Positions 1 through 9,060 of a stretch of DNA of 37,519 bases are shown here, piece by piece. The stretch comes from Solemya elarraichensis gill symbiont. Lineage in GTDB: Bacteria; Pseudomonadota; Gammaproteobacteria; Chromatiales; Chromatiaceae. The position numbers and the translations under genes were made by a program. The stretch is from assembly GCF_002021095.1 (NCBI RefSeq), contig NZ_MPRK01000001.1, positions 1 to 37,519 on the forward strand, written 5' to 3'. Positions within the stretch are counted from its first letter, which is position 1, and each line of letters opens with the position of its first letter. Below the pieces are notes generated by a model, which searched no databases, was not told the origin of the DNA, and was given only the letters and a program-made list of their open reading frames with translations.

Positions 1-523
1 TGATGGCGGTGCCGTGCTGGTCATCATGAAAAACGGGGATATCCAGTGCTTCCTTGAGAGCATCCTCGATCTCGAAGCAGTGCGGCGCGGCAATATCCTC
101 GAGATTGATACCGCCAAATGTAGGAGCGATCTGCTTGACTGTCTCTATGAATGCCTGCGGGCTGGGTGAGTCTACTTCAATATCGAAGACATCGATGTCA
201 GCAAAGTGTTTGAAGAGTACCGCCTTGCCTTCCATGACGGGCTTGCCCGCAAGTGAACCGACATTACCCAGGCCGAGCACTGCAGTGCCGTCGGTGATGA
301 CGCCAACCAGGTTGCCTTTGGCCGTGTAGCGATAGGCGTCTTCGATGTTATCGGCTATGCGCCTGACCGGTTCCGCAACGCCCGGTGTGTAGGCAAGCGA
401 CAAATCGTGCTGAGTTCTGGTCGATTTGGTGACTTCTGTGGCGAGTTTGCCGGGCTTGGGCTGCTCGTGGTAAAGGAGCGCGGCGTCGTTGATCTCTTTG
501 TCGGCGTTGTCTGTCTTGCTCAT
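1..523 (-). CDS. maeB: NADP-dependent malic enzyme, N-terminal part (cut by window edge)
   Basis: Malic enzyme decarboxylates malate to pyruvate with reduction of NAD(P), in the cytoplasm. Only the first 174 codons are here; the gene continues past position 1. The translation has the malic enzyme N-terminal domain: [11 protein letters not shown] near residue 46, then [12 protein letters not shown]-like sequence ([15 protein letters not shown]) and the metal/substrate region ending [10 protein letters not shown] at the window edge. These are the hallmarks of the bacterial MaeB-type enzyme. The ATG at 521-523 is preceded by AAGGA at good spacing. Whether the C-terminal phosphotransacetylase-like domain of long MaeB proteins is present cannot be seen. 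NADP rather than NAD use is inferred from family. Confidence 0.9.
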   Translation of the reverse strand, partial: MSKTDNADKEINDAALLYHEQPKPGKLATEVTKSTRTQHDLSLAYTPGVAEPVRRIADNIEDAYRYTAKGNLVGVITDGTAVLGLGNVGSLAGKPVMEGKAVLFKHFADIDVFDIEVDSPSPQAFIETVKQIAPTFGGINLEDIAAPHCFEIEDALKEALDIPVFHDDQHGTAI

Positions 524-633
524 CAGCTGATCCTTATTTGCTTGACGGGTGTTGTTGTCATGATGGTTAATAAATAGAAGATTACTGCAAAGCAGCATCC
601 GTACTGCTGATTATGCACCATTTTTCATTGAGC

Positions 634-662
634 ACAAAAAAAGGCACCGCGAGGTGCCTTTT
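634..662 (-). terminator. Intrinsic terminator after rpmE
   Basis: AAGGCACC (641-648), loop GCGA, GGTGCCTT (653-660) form a perfect 8-bp stem. Read on the minus strand it is followed by a run of T (the A-run at 636-642). It lies 20 bases beyond the rpmE stop and separates rpmE from the malic enzyme gene. Confidence 0.85.
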
Positions 663-682
663 CGTTCGCTTGTGTTGCGCTT

Positions 683-883
683 TTATCGAGCGTAACGCTT
701 GCGGAATTTGTCCACACGACCGCCGGTACTGGCAGCTTTCTGCTGGCCAGTGAAGAATGGGTGGCAAGCAGAGCAGACTTCAACGGCCAGGTCTTTGCTC
801 AGCGTTGATTTGGTCTCGAAGCTGTTGCCACAGCTACAGGTCACTGTGATCTCATTGTATTCTGGATGGATGTCTGCTTTCAT
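683..883 (-). CDS. rpmE: 50S ribosomal protein L31, zinc-binding type
   Basis: L31 is a small protein of the large ribosomal subunit near the central protuberance. The 66-residue protein starts [10 protein letters not shown], typical of L31. C16, C18, C37 and C40 form the zinc-binding set of the C+ type, so this is the zinc-loaded housekeeping form rather than the zinc-free YkgM type. The reading frame is open further upstream, but the ATG at 881-883 matches the family start and has TAAGG just before it. An intrinsic terminator follows. It lies 85 bases beyond the DUF3426 gene on the same strand. Confidence 0.97.
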   Translation of the reverse strand: MKADIHPEYNEITVTCSCGNSFETKSTLSKDLAVEVCSACHPFFTGQQKAASTGGRVDKFRKRYAR

Positions 884-968
884 TGCCTTACACTCAATCG
901 TCCACAAAATCGGGAATCGCGAGATTCTACAGAAGCCGTTAGCCGGGCGCAAGGCTTTTTACGCCGGT

Positions 969-2009
969 TTACAAGAACTCCAGCAGAAATCCGACCACAT
1001 CACTGGATGAGCTTTCTACCAGGAAGCTGATCTCAACCTCTTCACCCGCTCCTATGACGCCTTGACCGCCATTTTGAAGGTAGGCTTCCGGATTGATTCT
1101 CTGGCGCACTCGGCTGATGCCGTATTTATCCGTCAGGGTCAGTTCGATCGTTGGATAGGGCTGAGGCCAGATTGCCCGGTTGGCAACAGTCAGGTGCAGA
1201 TCGAACAGGTTGTCGCTGTTCTCGACACGTGTGAAGAGACGGTTGGTCAGTTCAAGTTCCTGTGGCGAGCGAATCATGGGGGGCGTCATGCCAAAGGTTT
1301 CACTGACAGAGGCCATGGTTTTGTAGACCGCCGGGTTGTCACGGAAGGACCAGGCGAGTTGCAAGCATAAAACCAGAACCAGCAGGCCGACAGTTATCTG
1401 CCAGCCTGGCCTGCTGCGGGTTTCTTCTTGCGCAGTCTCAATTCTGACTTCGGGCGCATCGACCGGGACTTCCCTTGGCGAATGAATCGCTGCAGGCTGC
1501 CTTTCTGCTTTCCTGGGCTTGCGATCTGGCCTGAGTCCGCGAATTGCCGTGCTGTAACCACGACCTGTTCCGGATTCAGTTGCACTATGCTTGTCTTTTC
1601 TGACTCTTGGCGTGAGATGATCCAGGTCAGGCTGTTGTTCAGCAGTGACACTGTCGCTTGCGCCTTTATCTCGTGCGAGCGGGGCCGCGCCTGCTTTGCG
1701 TGCCGGAGCAGGTCTGGGCTTGGGTATTCGTTCATCCTTGGGCTCTGGCTTGGGTTCAGGCGCTGGCTCAGGCTCAGGCTCAGGCTCAGGCTTTGTGTGG
1801 CCCCCGTCTATGGTGTGCGGAGTTTCCGGGGCAGTCTCACGTGTTTCTTCCGGGGAGGATTCACTGGCCTTTGCAGCTGCACCGGGAATCGTGAAGATCC
1901 CCTGGCACATGGCGCAATGGGCATCCTGACCGATCTTCGCAGCAAGGGCGGCCGTCATGCGGTAGGTTGCACCGCAATGCGGGCACTGAATTGCTCCTTT
2001 CAATACCAT
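969..2009 (-). CDS. MJ0042-type zinc-ribbon / DUF3426 membrane protein
   Basis: The function of this family is not established. The protein has about 346 residues. The N-terminus has a zinc ribbon with two CxxC pairs (CPHCG and CAMCQ), like MJ0042 finger domains. A long Pro/Glu/Lys-rich linker follows, including an Glu-Pro repeat. A single membrane segment (WQITVGLLVLVLCLQLAWSF) lies near residue 215, and the C-terminal ~110 residues match the DUF3426 beta domain, probably periplasmic. The start ATG at 2007-2009 gives MVLKGAIQCPHCG, the family's usual beginning; a GTG at 2049-2051 inside the ilvE end would add 14 unlikely residues. The gene begins 23 bases after the ilvE stop and is probably co-transcribed with it. 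Confidence 0.8.
   Translation of the reverse strand: MVLKGAIQCPHCGATYRMTAALAAKIGQDAHCAMCQGIFTIPGAAAKASESSPEETRETAPETPHTIDGGHTKPEPEPEPEPAPEPKPEPKDERIPKPRPAPARKAGAAPLARDKGASDSVTAEQQPDLDHLTPRVRKDKHSATESGTGRGYSTAIRGLRPDRKPRKAERQPAAIHSPREVPVDAPEVRIETAQEETRSRPGWQITVGLLVLVLCLQLAWSFRDNPAVYKTMASVSETFGMTPPMIRSPQELELTNRLFTRVENSDNLFDLHLTVANRAIWPQPYPTIELTLTDKYGISRVRQRINPEAYLQNGGQGVIGAGEEVEISFLVESSSSDVVGFLLEFL
1765..1792. repeat. In-frame hexanucleotide repeat (GGCTCA x4)
   Basis: Four exact tandem copies of GGCTCA at 1765-1788, plus a partial fifth unit, lie inside the DUF3426 gene. On the coding strand they encode alternating Glu and Pro in the linker between the zinc ribbon and the membrane segment. 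Gain or loss of a unit would change the linker by two residues without a frameshift. Confidence 0.9.
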
Positions 2010-2032
2010 GATTCTGACCGGGCTAGCGCTGC

Positions 2033-2962
2033 TTAAACATAGGCCAGCCACTCTTCATGCTTGGCACTGCGTCCGTGCACAACATCAAAATAGAGCGTCT
2101 GCAGCTTTTCTGTGATCGGACCGCGTGATCCACAGCCAATTGTGCGCCCATCAAGCTCACGGATCGGTGTGACTTCGGCTGCTGTACCGGTAAAAAAGGC
2201 TTCATCGGCTATATAGACTTCGTCACGTGTGATGCGCTTTTCAATCACAGGCATTCCCAGTTCATCAGCGAGTTGCATGATGGTGCGGCGCGTGATGCCA
2301 TCGAGAGCGGATGCAAGATCGGGCGTGTAAATTTTTTCATCGCGAATGATAAAGATGTTTTCACCGCTACCCTCCATGACAAAGCCGTTGGCATCCAGCA
2401 GTAAGGCTTCATCATAACCTGTGTCGAGCGCCTCTTTCAGGGCCAGCATGGAATTCATATAGTTTCCGTTGGCTTTGGCGCGACACATAGTAATGTTGAC
2501 ATGGTGGCGCGTGAATGAGGAGGTGCGAATGCGAATGCCCTTGGTCATGCCTTCTTCACCGAGATAGGAGCCCCAGTTCCAGGCAGCGATCATGACGTGA
2601 GTACGCAGGTTGTCCGCACGCAAACCCATTTCTTCAGATCCGTAGAAGACCATTGGGCGGATATAGGCTGATTCAAGACTGTTCTCACGCACCGAGGCAA
2701 GCTGCGCCTGGTTGAGCGTGTCATGATCAAAGGGAATTTCCATGCCGAGAATATGTGCAGATTCGAACAGGCGCTTTGTATGCTCTTCGAGACGAAAGAT
2801 TGCCGTGCCTTTTTCTGCATGATATGCGCGCACACCCTCGAATACGCCCATGCCGTAATGCAGTGTGTGGGTGAGTACGTGAACCTTGGCATCTCGCCAT
2901 GGAACCATCTCGCCATCAAGCCAGATCAGGCCGTCACGGTCTGACATAGTGGGCTGGGTCAT
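2033..2962 (-). CDS. ilvE: Branched-chain amino acid aminotransferase
   Basis: IlvE transfers the amino group of glutamate to the 2-oxo acids of Leu, Ile and Val, using PLP. The 309-residue length and sequence fit class IV aminotransferases. K163 in CRAKANGNY is the PLP lysine, and EGSGENIF near 197 and GTAAEVTPI near 260 are the cofactor-phosphate and substrate loops. The ATG at 2960-2962 follows GAGGACCCCCG, with GAGGA as the ribosome site. A consensus-like sigma-70 promoter lies upstream at 3006-3035. The downstream DUF3426 gene is 23 bases away, so a two-gene operon is likely. Confidence 0.97.
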   Translation of the reverse strand: MTQPTMSDRDGLIWLDGEMVPWRDAKVHVLTHTLHYGMGVFEGVRAYHAEKGTAIFRLEEHTKRLFESAHILGMEIPFDHDTLNQAQLASVRENSLESAYIRPMVFYGSEEMGLRADNLRTHVMIAAWNWGSYLGEEGMTKGIRIRTSSFTRHHVNITMCRAKANGNYMNSMLALKEALDTGYDEALLLDANGFVMEGSGENIFIIRDEKIYTPDLASALDGITRRTIMQLADELGMPVIEKRITRDEVYIADEAFFTGTAAEVTPIRELDGRTIGCGSRGPITEKLQTLYFDVVHGRSAKHEEWLAYV

Positions 2963-3005
2963 CGGGGGTCCTCTTTTTTCGTGGAAGAATTCAACTTAAT
3001 TTTTG

Positions 3006-3035
3006 ATTATACTGAGTGTAAGTATGACTTGTCAT
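3006..3035 (-). promoter_or_regulatory. Sigma-70 promoter for ilvE
   Basis: On the minus strand, ATGACA (3030-3035) and a perfect TATAAT (3006-3011) are separated by 18 bases. It is about 45 bases upstream of the ilvE start. This is a motif match only; no start site is known. Confidence 0.6.
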
Positions 3036-3309
3036 TGTGTAGTTGAAAAAATAGTATCGCAGTCGTGCTGTTTCAGGGTGCTGTGAAGCAGAAAGCCACG
3101 CAATACGGTCGGGTGATTCATCAGGTTACAGGTTCCTGACTCTTGGTGTTAGAGTTGTTTGATGGGTATATGTGAGCAGGCAAATCGGGTGAAAAAACAA
3201 AAAGATGGCCTGCCACCCGAAATTAGTCTACAATATAAGTATTAGCTAATAAAACGATAGAGCTCGCAACACGGGTTCACTGGCTGTTCCTTTTTCTGCT
3301 GAGAAAATA
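3036..3309. other. Intergenic region upstream of the coiled-coil pair
   Basis: This is the non-coding part between the ilvE promoter and the first coiled-coil gene. It holds a perfect 10-bp palindrome, ATTAGCTAAT at 3241-3250, just after a TATAAG-like sequence, which may belong to the promoter region of the coiled-coil genes. No convincing -35 box, terminator or RNA gene was seen. Confidence 0.4.
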
Positions 3310-3897
3310 ATGGTTGAAGAGATTAAAAAAAGCTTTCCGATAAGCGAGGACGAGAACGTACGCGAACAGCAGTTTCGCCGTGCTGTCAGTTCGTTTGAGG
3401 GAATAATTCTCAGCCAGATTGAGATGAAGAACAAGCTGGCTGTCCGGCTTAACTACAGTATCGTTGCGGGCATCCTCATTCTCGGCATGATCGCTATCTC
3501 GATCCTGATCCTGCTGCTGACACTCTCCTCCCAGGTCAACCGGATGAATTCGGTGGTGACCGATATGAACCATAACTTTACCCAGGTCGCCGACCAGATG
3601 ACGGCCATGAAAAGTTACGTCGGTTCCATGGAAACGCGCGTGGCGCAGCTTAACGAAATACGTGATTACACCTCAATCATGGAGTCGGAGATGGAGTTCG
3701 TCTCTGCTGACATGGACGATATGCTGACCAGGATTAGTGGTATCGGCAAGAACGTGCATGGTGTTCGCACCAAGGTTGATAATATCTCCAACACAGTTGA
3801 TCGAATGGATTTTGAGGTGGTGCGCATGCGCTACGATATGAAGGATATGGCAAGACCTTCGCGTACATTGAACAAAATGTTCCCTTTTCTGGATTAG
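3310..3897 (+). CDS. Membrane-anchored coiled-coil protein, paralogue 1 (unknown function)
   Basis: I do not recognise a named family. The 195-residue protein has a charged N-terminus (1-48), one strong membrane segment (about 49-72), then an unbroken heptad pattern from 72 to 183 rich in Met, Val, Ile and Leu at the core positions. KNKLAVR just before the membrane segment predicts N-in, with the coiled coil in the periplasm. The coil has one break of register at V111-L114-I117, where two core residues are spaced 3+3. It ends with MRYDMKDMARP and a hydrophobic tail, NKMFPFLD. The next gene encodes a paralogue with the same numbering. ATG 3310 follows a weak GAGA ribosome site. A Met-rich parallel coiled coil suggests homo- or hetero-oligomerisation with its neighbour; this is inference. 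Confidence 0.75.
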   Translation: MVEEIKKSFPISEDENVREQQFRRAVSSFEGIILSQIEMKNKLAVRLNYSIVAGILILGMIAISILILLLTLSSQVNRMNSVVTDMNHNFTQVADQMTAMKSYVGSMETRVAQLNEIRDYTSIMESEMEFVSADMDDMLTRISGIGKNVHGVRTKVDNISNTVDRMDFEVVRMRYDMKDMARPSRTLNKMFPFLD

Positions 3898-3908
3898 GAG
3901 TCTGAACC

Positions 3909-4475
3909 ATGACAGAAGAGAATATTAACCAGGGAACATCAGATTCTGAACGTTGTGATTCCAGGGAGACCTGGATCAAGGTAATCGGAAAGTTGGGGCG
4001 TGAAACACAGCTTCACCTTGATGAGCGCTATCGCTCATTCCAGATTACTGACTATATTATCCATGCAGTCTCAATGATGTTGGCGATTCTTGCGATCTTC
4101 AACGTCTACTATGTGACGGTGCTCTATCGTGATCTCAATGGCATTGTCGAGAACATGGATTCGATGCATGCCAACCTGCAGGTTATTCGTGCCGACATGG
4201 TCGAAATTACAGGTACCGTCAGTGATCTCAATAGTCACATCAGCAACATGGACGAGATTACCGGCCACATGGGAAGCATGACAACCAGGCTTAGCAACGT
4301 ACGCCATAACATGGATGGCATCTCCGAACATATGGGTGCGATTGCCGAAGAGATGGGATTGCTGGATACCGGTATGTCTAATATCGACTACCGCTTTAAT
4401 AATATGTCATACAGCGTTTCCAGCATGCGTTACGAGACACGTCAGATGGCGCGTCCGATGAGTATAATGCCCTGA
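3909..4475 (+). CDS. Membrane-anchored coiled-coil protein, paralogue 2 (unknown function)
   Basis: The 188-residue product has the same plan as the preceding protein: a hydrophilic N-terminus, one membrane segment at about 49-72, a heptad coil from 72 to 183, and a C-terminal MRYETRQMARPMSIMP. The 3+3 register break is at I111-M114-I117, exactly the residue numbers seen in paralogue 1, and the shared MARP ends at residue 183 in both. The coil core is very rich in Met. Gly, Asn and Asp fill the outer positions, unusual for a long helix. The start is 11 bases after the first gene's stop, with AGGAG eight bases before ATG, so the pair is surely co-transcribed. The function is unknown. Confidence 0.75.
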   Translation: MTEENINQGTSDSERCDSRETWIKVIGKLGRETQLHLDERYRSFQITDYIIHAVSMMLAILAIFNVYYVTVLYRDLNGIVENMDSMHANLQVIRADMVEITGTVSDLNSHISNMDEITGHMGSMTTRLSNVRHNMDGISEHMGAIAEEMGLLDTGMSNIDYRFNNMSYSVSSMRYETRQMARPMSIMP

Positions 4476-4729
4476 AGTCGTTGATTTTCATTCAACGGGC
4501 GCTACTTCCACTTCCGCAGTAAAAATAAAAAAATGATTTTTTGGCTTGAAAAGGGTTGCGTTATAGGATCAAATAGCAATCACATTTCTGGCCAAAAGGC
4601 CGAGTTACAGTGGTTTCTGGTCAAATCCTGGCATAAATAACAAGTACATGATCTGATCTGATGCCGTATACATGCGCGTTGATTCCTCGCAGCATGTTAT
4701 CCCGGAATTCGCAAATACGGAGACTTTCA

Positions 4730-5056
4730 TTGAGCGAAACTATTATAGAAGTGACAGATGATTCATTTGAGGCAGACGTTCTCAATTCGAGTGAACCGGT
4801 ACTTGTAGATTATTGGGCCGAGTGGTGTGGCCCATGCAAAATGATTACACCGGTACTTGAAGAGATTGCAGGTGAATATACCGGCAAGCTCAAAGTGGCC
4901 AAGCTGAACATTGACGATAATCCTGACACGCCACCAAAATTTGGCATTCGTAGTATCCCGACACTGATGATATTCAAGGGCGGTGAAGTTGAGGCAACCA
5001 AGGTTGGTGCACTGTCCAAGTCGCAGCTGACCGCATTTATCGATAGCAACCTGTAA
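4730..5056 (+). CDS. trxA: Thioredoxin 1, TTG start
   Basis: Thioredoxin is the general cytoplasmic dithiol reductant. The 108-residue protein has the active site WCGPC (C33, C36), the buried D27 and the cis-Pro loop SIPT, all as in E. coli TrxA. The homology starts at [12 protein letters not shown], which demands a TTG start at 4730-4732. GGAG at 4719-4722 is placed seven bases before it, while the upstream in-frame ATG codons add residues unlike any thioredoxin. A hairpin with a weak T tract follows the stop, and rho lies 120 bases downstream, the same order as in E. coli. Confidence 0.96.
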   Translation: MSETIIEVTDDSFEADVLNSSEPVLVDYWAEWCGPCKMITPVLEEIAGEYTGKLKVAKLNIDDNPDTPPKFGIRSIPTLMIFKGGEVEATKVGALSKSQLTAFIDSNL

Positions 5057-5064
5057 GGTAGACT

Positions 5065-5098
5065 CCTTGCCGCCCTCGTGGCGGCAGGGTTAATTAAT
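5065..5098 (+). terminator. Hairpin terminator or attenuator between trxA and rho
   Basis: Bases 5065-5074 and 5080-5089 form a 10-bp GC-rich stem with one G-T pair and a five-base loop, followed by TTAATTAAT. The T tract is interrupted, so termination may be partial, allowing some read-through into rho. Confidence 0.6.
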
Positions 5099-5176
5099 AA
5101 CAACTCCAGAAAACAACCCTCACCAACGGATGTCTTCGAGCATCTCAAATTCTGACCTCCAGATGAAGAACGACAA

Positions 5177-6436
5177 ATGAATCTTACCGAACTGAAAAAA
5201 ATGCCCATCCCGGAACTGGTAAAACTTGCACAGTCGATGGATATCCAGGAAACCGGACGCTCACGCAAACAGGACCTGATTTTTTCCATCCTCAAGGCGC
5301 ACGCCAAAAAAGGGGAAGATATCTACGGAGATGGTGTCCTCGAGATACTCTCTGATGGTTTCGGCTTTCTGCGCTCTGCAGATAGTTCTTTCCTGGCCGG
5401 GCCGGATGATATCTATGTTTCACCGAGTCAGATTCGTCGTTTCAGCCTGCGTACCGGTGACAGTATTTCAGGAAAAATTCGCCCACCGAAGGAAACGGAG
5501 CGTTATTTCGCGCTGCTGAAAATTGATGAAATCAATTTCGACAAGCCGGAAAATGCCAAGAACAAGATTCTTTTCGAGAACTTCACGCCACTGTTTGCGA
5601 ACAAGAAGTTCAAGCTCGAGGTCGGCAACGGCAGTACCGAGGATATTACCGCTCGTACGATTGAACTGGTTGCGCCCATCGGCAAGGGTCAGCGTGGTCT
5701 CATCGTATCGCCTCCCAAGGCCGGTAAAACCATGCTGATGCAGAACATTGCACAGAGCATTGCCAATAATCACCCCGAGGTGCACCTCATTGTGCTGCTG
5801 ATTGATGAGCGCCCTGAGGAAGTAACGGAGATGGCGCGCTCGGTACGAGGTGAAGTTGTTTCATCAACCTTTGATGAACCAGCAGCACGTCACGTACAGG
5901 TTGCCGAGATGGTCATCGAAAAAGCCAAGCGTCTTGTCGAGCACAACAAGGATGTCGTTATCCTGCTTGACTCGATTACTCGCCTGGCACGCGCATACAA
6001 CACGGTTGTGCCATCGTCAGGCAAGGTGCTTACCGGTGGTGTTGACGCCAATGCACTACAGCGCCCCAAGCGTTTCTTCGGTGCGGCACGTAACGTTGAA
6101 GAGGGTGGCTCGCTGACAATTATCGCAACTGCACTGGTCGATACGGGCTCGCGTATGGACGATGTTATCTACGAGGAGTTCAAGGGCACAGGTAACATGG
6201 AAGTGCATCTTGATCGCCGCATTGCCGAGAAGCGCATCTTCCCGTCTATCAATATCAACCGTTCTGGCACACGTCGCGAGGACCTGCTAATGCCAGCAGT
6301 CGAGCTGCAGAAGATGTGGATCCTGCGCAAGATACTCCATCCGATGGACGAGGTCGCTGCGATGGAGTTCATGTTTGACAAGCTCAAGCAGACCAAGACC
6401 AATGATGAATTCTTCGAGTCGATGAAGAAGAAATAG
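5177..6436 (+). CDS. rho: Transcription termination factor Rho
   Basis: Rho is the hexameric RNA helicase that ends transcription of untranslated RNA. Its 419 residues equal the E. coli length. Domains in order: the N-terminal helix bundle ([14 protein letters not shown]), the RNA-binding cold-shock fold with the RNP-like GFGFLR at 61-66, Walker A PPKAGKT (179-185, K184), Walker [15 protein letters not shown], the Q loop, and the R loop ([14 protein letters not shown]). Nothing key is missing. It stands between trxA and murU in the same direction; rho is commonly autoregulated, but no specific leader element was identified. Confidence 0.99.
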   Translation: MNLTELKKMPIPELVKLAQSMDIQETGRSRKQDLIFSILKAHAKKGEDIYGDGVLEILSDGFGFLRSADSSFLAGPDDIYVSPSQIRRFSLRTGDSISGKIRPPKETERYFALLKIDEINFDKPENAKNKILFENFTPLFANKKFKLEVGNGSTEDITARTIELVAPIGKGQRGLIVSPPKAGKTMLMQNIAQSIANNHPEVHLIVLLIDERPEEVTEMARSVRGEVVSSTFDEPAARHVQVAEMVIEKAKRLVEHNKDVVILLDSITRLARAYNTVVPSSGKVLTGGVDANALQRPKRFFGAARNVEEGGSLTIIATALVDTGSRMDDVIYEEFKGTGNMEVHLDRRIAEKRIFPSININRSGTRREDLLMPAVELQKMWILRKILHPMDEVAAMEFMFDKLKQTKTNDEFFESMKKK

Positions 6437-6441
6437 TCATC

Positions 6442-7119
6442 ATGCCAGGCATGATGCGCCAGCCAGTAACAGCCATGATTCTCGCTGCCGGACGCGGCGA
6501 GCGCATGCGCCCCCTGACAGACCATACACCCAAACCCCTGCTGCCAATTGCCGGCAAGCCGCTGATTGCCCATCATATTGAACGCCTCGCCAACGCAGGT
6601 TTACGTCAGCTGGTGATTAATCATGCTTGGTTGGGTGAGCTGATTGAGACTGCGCTTGGCGACGGCTCTGCCTACGGTGTTGATATCTGCTACTCGGCCG
6701 AGGGTGAGGCGCTTGAAACCGGCGGTGGGATTTTCAGGGCGCTGCCTCTGCTCTCGGATCCTTTTCTTGTGATCAACGGCGATATCTGGATGACACCGGA
6801 TTACGCATCACTTCAGATCGAAGACGACGATTTTGCACACCTGTTGATGGTGGATAATCCACAACACAATCCGCAAGGTGATTTCGCCTTGGAACAGGGG
6901 CGCTTACAGCAGCAGGGTAAAACAAGACTGACATTCAGTGGTGTCGGTATATATCGCAAGTCGCTGTTTGAAGGCTGCAGTGACGGCAAATTTGCGCTCG
7001 CTCCACTGCTGCGCAAGGCGATGGATGCGGGACGTGTCGGCGGTTCGTACTACCAGGGCACCTGGATTGATGTCGGTACTCCCGAGAGACTTGAAAAACT
7101 GGACAGGATGTATGTCTAA
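6442..7119 (+). CDS. murU: N-acetylmuramate alpha-1-phosphate uridylyltransferase
   Basis: MurU makes UDP-MurNAc from MurNAc-1-phosphate in the cell-wall recycling route that bypasses de novo synthesis, as known in Pseudomonas. The 225-residue protein is a compact nucleotidyltransferase: [16 protein letters not shown] (nucleotide loop, about 11-26), [11 protein letters not shown], the metal-binding VINGDIW near 112, and [11 protein letters not shown] near the C-terminus. The length fits MurU rather than longer GlmU or RfbA proteins. The start is uncertain: ATG codons at 6442, 6451 and 6454 are all possible. The gene starts five bases after rho and ends six bases from the convergent speA stop. 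The partner kinase AmgK, its usual neighbour in Pseudomonas, is not in the window. Confidence 0.85.
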   Translation: MPGMMRQPVTAMILAAGRGERMRPLTDHTPKPLLPIAGKPLIAHHIERLANAGLRQLVINHAWLGELIETALGDGSAYGVDICYSAEGEALETGGGIFRALPLLSDPFLVINGDIWMTPDYASLQIEDDDFAHLLMVDNPQHNPQGDFALEQGRLQQQGKTRLTFSGVGIYRKSLFEGCSDGKFALAPLLRKAMDAGRVGGSYYQGTWIDVGTPERLEKLDRMYV

Positions 7120-7125
7120 CCTTTG

Positions 7126-9000
7126 TTAGTCCTCGTGATAACTGTAACCACTCAGCCCGGATGAAAGCTCCTCCAGCCAGTCACAGCAAACACTCTCCTC
7201 GAGCTCTGCATTTCTGATTGATTTCTCGTAGCTTTTGAGCATCTGTTGCGGATTAAAATGGACATATTCCAGCAGTTCATCGATGGCATCGCCTTTTTCG
7301 ATTTCTGTTATTTCAAAACCATCCGCAGTGATCTCGACATTAATGGCATGCGTGTCACCAAACAGGTTGTGCATGTCGCCGAGGATCTCCTGGTACGCGC
7401 CGACCAGGAAAATACCGAGAAGGTAATTGCTTTCATCCGTTGCATGCAAGGGCAGGGTTGATTCAATGCCGTCAGCATCAACATAGTTGCTGATACATCC
7501 ATCGGAGTCGCATGTCAGGTCATGCAGTATCGCGTTGCGCTGTGGCGCTTCATTTAGTCTTGTCAGCGGCATGATGGGGAAGATCTGGTCAATTGCCCAG
7601 ACGTCAGGTGTTGACTGAAACAGTGATAAATTGATGAACAGCTTTTCCGCAAGCTGCAGGTTGAGGCGATCAAGCAGATCCCTGTCGCGTCGCCTGTCGG
7701 CCCTGAGGTGAGGGCGGATCAGTTGACACAATGTGATATAGAGCTGTTCTGCCTGGCTCCACTGCTGCAGGTTGATATCTCCACTCTCGAACAGCATCAA
7801 TGACTCATCCAGAAGGTGTCGTGCCTCTTCATGGATCTCATTTGGCGACTGTAACTCCAGCTGATGTTGCAGTTCGAACAGCTTGGCGATCGTGCTGCAT
7901 GAATCTTTGGTAGCTAGATCAGGGGTGTTTGAAGCCACCGGGTCACTGTCGATAATGTTAGTGATCAGCACGGCATGATGGGCAGTCAGGGCCCTGCCTG
8001 ATTCGGTGAAAATATCAGGCTCCGGAATTCCGTTACTGCGACAATTGTTTTGTATACCCTCGATAATGGTGCGGGCATAGTTCTCAAGACTGTAGTTTAT
8101 GGAACAGTAGTGACGTGAAGCTGTGCCCTCGTAGTCGATGCCGAGACCGCCACCGACATCAACGATATTGATGTCTACCCCCAGGCTGCGGAGTTCTGCA
8201 TAGTAACGACTTGCCTCGTTCACACCTTTTGCGATGTCACGCAGGTTGGGGATTTGTGAGCCGATGTGAGAGTGCAGCAGTTGCAGCCAGTGTAAGTGTT
8301 CGCTGCTCTTGAGTTGTTCAACCAGGGTGATCAGCTGGGTTGCTGTCAGCCCGAACTTTGCTTTCTCACCGCCTGAGTTTTGCCAGTTGCCGGCTGCTGA
8401 TGCAGCGAGCCGCACGCGGACACCGAGCAGTGGCTCGACCCCAAGTGAGGCGCATTCCTCTTCAATGAGCTGCAATTCGCTGGCTTTCTCAATGACGATG
8501 TAGAGCTGTAATCCGAGCGCCCGCCCGATTAGTGCAAGACGGATATATTCACGATCCTTATAGCCGTTGCAAACAATCACGTCGCCCATTTCGGACAGCG
8601 CCATGACTGCCATCAACTCAGGTTTTGAGCCTGCCTCGAGACCAATACAGCCTTTTCCGCCGGCGACAAGTTGCTCGATGACGGTGCGCTGCTGGTTGAC
8701 CTTGATCGGATAGATGCACTGGTAATTTCCCTGGTAACCAAGCTCATTGGCGACACTGCTGAAGGTGTCACACAGGCTTCGTGCGCGGTGGCGAAGAATG
8801 CCGGGAAAGCGCACCAGGAGCGGAAGGTCCAGTTGCTTGTTCGCAGCAGATGCGGCTATATCGACAAGTGCCTGGCGGTGACCGTCGAGATTGGCCTCGA
8901 GATGCCCGCAAGCGGAGATGGAAAAATAGCCGTTACCCCAGCGTGCAACGCCATAGTGTTGTTTTTTATCCGGTTCGTTTTGCATGGTTCCAGTTGTCAC
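7126..9000 (-). CDS. speA: Biosynthetic arginine decarboxylase
   Basis: SpeA decarboxylates arginine to agmatine, the first step of one route to putrescine. The 624-residue length is typical. PLP binding is shown by K100 in YPIKVNQ (counted from the GTG start), the GGGLGIDYEG phosphate loop and FTESGRALTAHHA. The C-terminus ends LEELSSGLSGYSYHED. Two starts are possible: GTG at 8998-9000 and ATG at 8983-8985; neither has a strong ribosome site. It is divergent from speE, with about 60 bases between, so the two polyamine genes may share control. The agmatinase and S-adenosylmethionine decarboxylase needed to link them are not in the window. Confidence 0.96.
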   Translation of the reverse strand: MTTGTMQNEPDKKQHYGVARWGNGYFSISACGHLEANLDGHRQALVDIAASAANKQLDLPLLVRFPGILRHRARSLCDTFSSVANELGYQGNYQCIYPIKVNQQRTVIEQLVAGGKGCIGLEAGSKPELMAVMALSEMGDVIVCNGYKDREYIRLALIGRALGLQLYIVIEKASELQLIEEECASLGVEPLLGVRVRLAASAAGNWQNSGGEKAKFGLTATQLITLVEQLKSSEHLHWLQLLHSHIGSQIPNLRDIAKGVNEASRYYAELRSLGVDINIVDVGGGLGIDYEGTASRHYCSINYSLENYARTIIEGIQNNCRSNGIPEPDIFTESGRALTAHHAVLITNIIDSDPVASNTPDLATKDSCSTIAKLFELQHQLELQSPNEIHEEARHLLDESLMLFESGDINLQQWSQAEQLYITLCQLIRPHLRADRRRDRDLLDRLNLQLAEKLFINLSLFQSTPDVWAIDQIFPIMPLTRLNEAPQRNAILHDLTCDSDGCISNYVDADGIESTLPLHATDESNYLLGIFLVGAYQEILGDMHNLFGDTHAINVEITADGFEITEIEKGDAIDELLEYVHFNPQQMLKSYEKSIRNAELEESVCCDWLEELSSGLSGYSYHED

Positions 9001-9060
9001 TTGCGCCCCGAAGTGTTGAAGGATAATGTTCGCTGATTACACACCGCAAAGATAGCTGAA

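Noticed and set aside
1428-2036. 202-codon plus-strand frame opposite the DUF3426 gene
   Set aside because: Antisense to a gene with a zinc ribbon, membrane segment and family match; the Ser/Arg/Leu-rich translation reflects the repeat on the other strand.
4479-4497. Hairpin CGTTGA...TCAACG as terminator for the coiled-coil pair
   Set aside because: Only 6 bp, with no T tract after it; the T-rich stretch further on is not attached to a stem.
8994-9027. Sigma-70 promoter for speE using GATAAT at 9022-9027
   Set aside because: The nearest -35 candidates, TTGCGC and TTGTCA, have spacers of 15 and 22 bases, outside the usual range.
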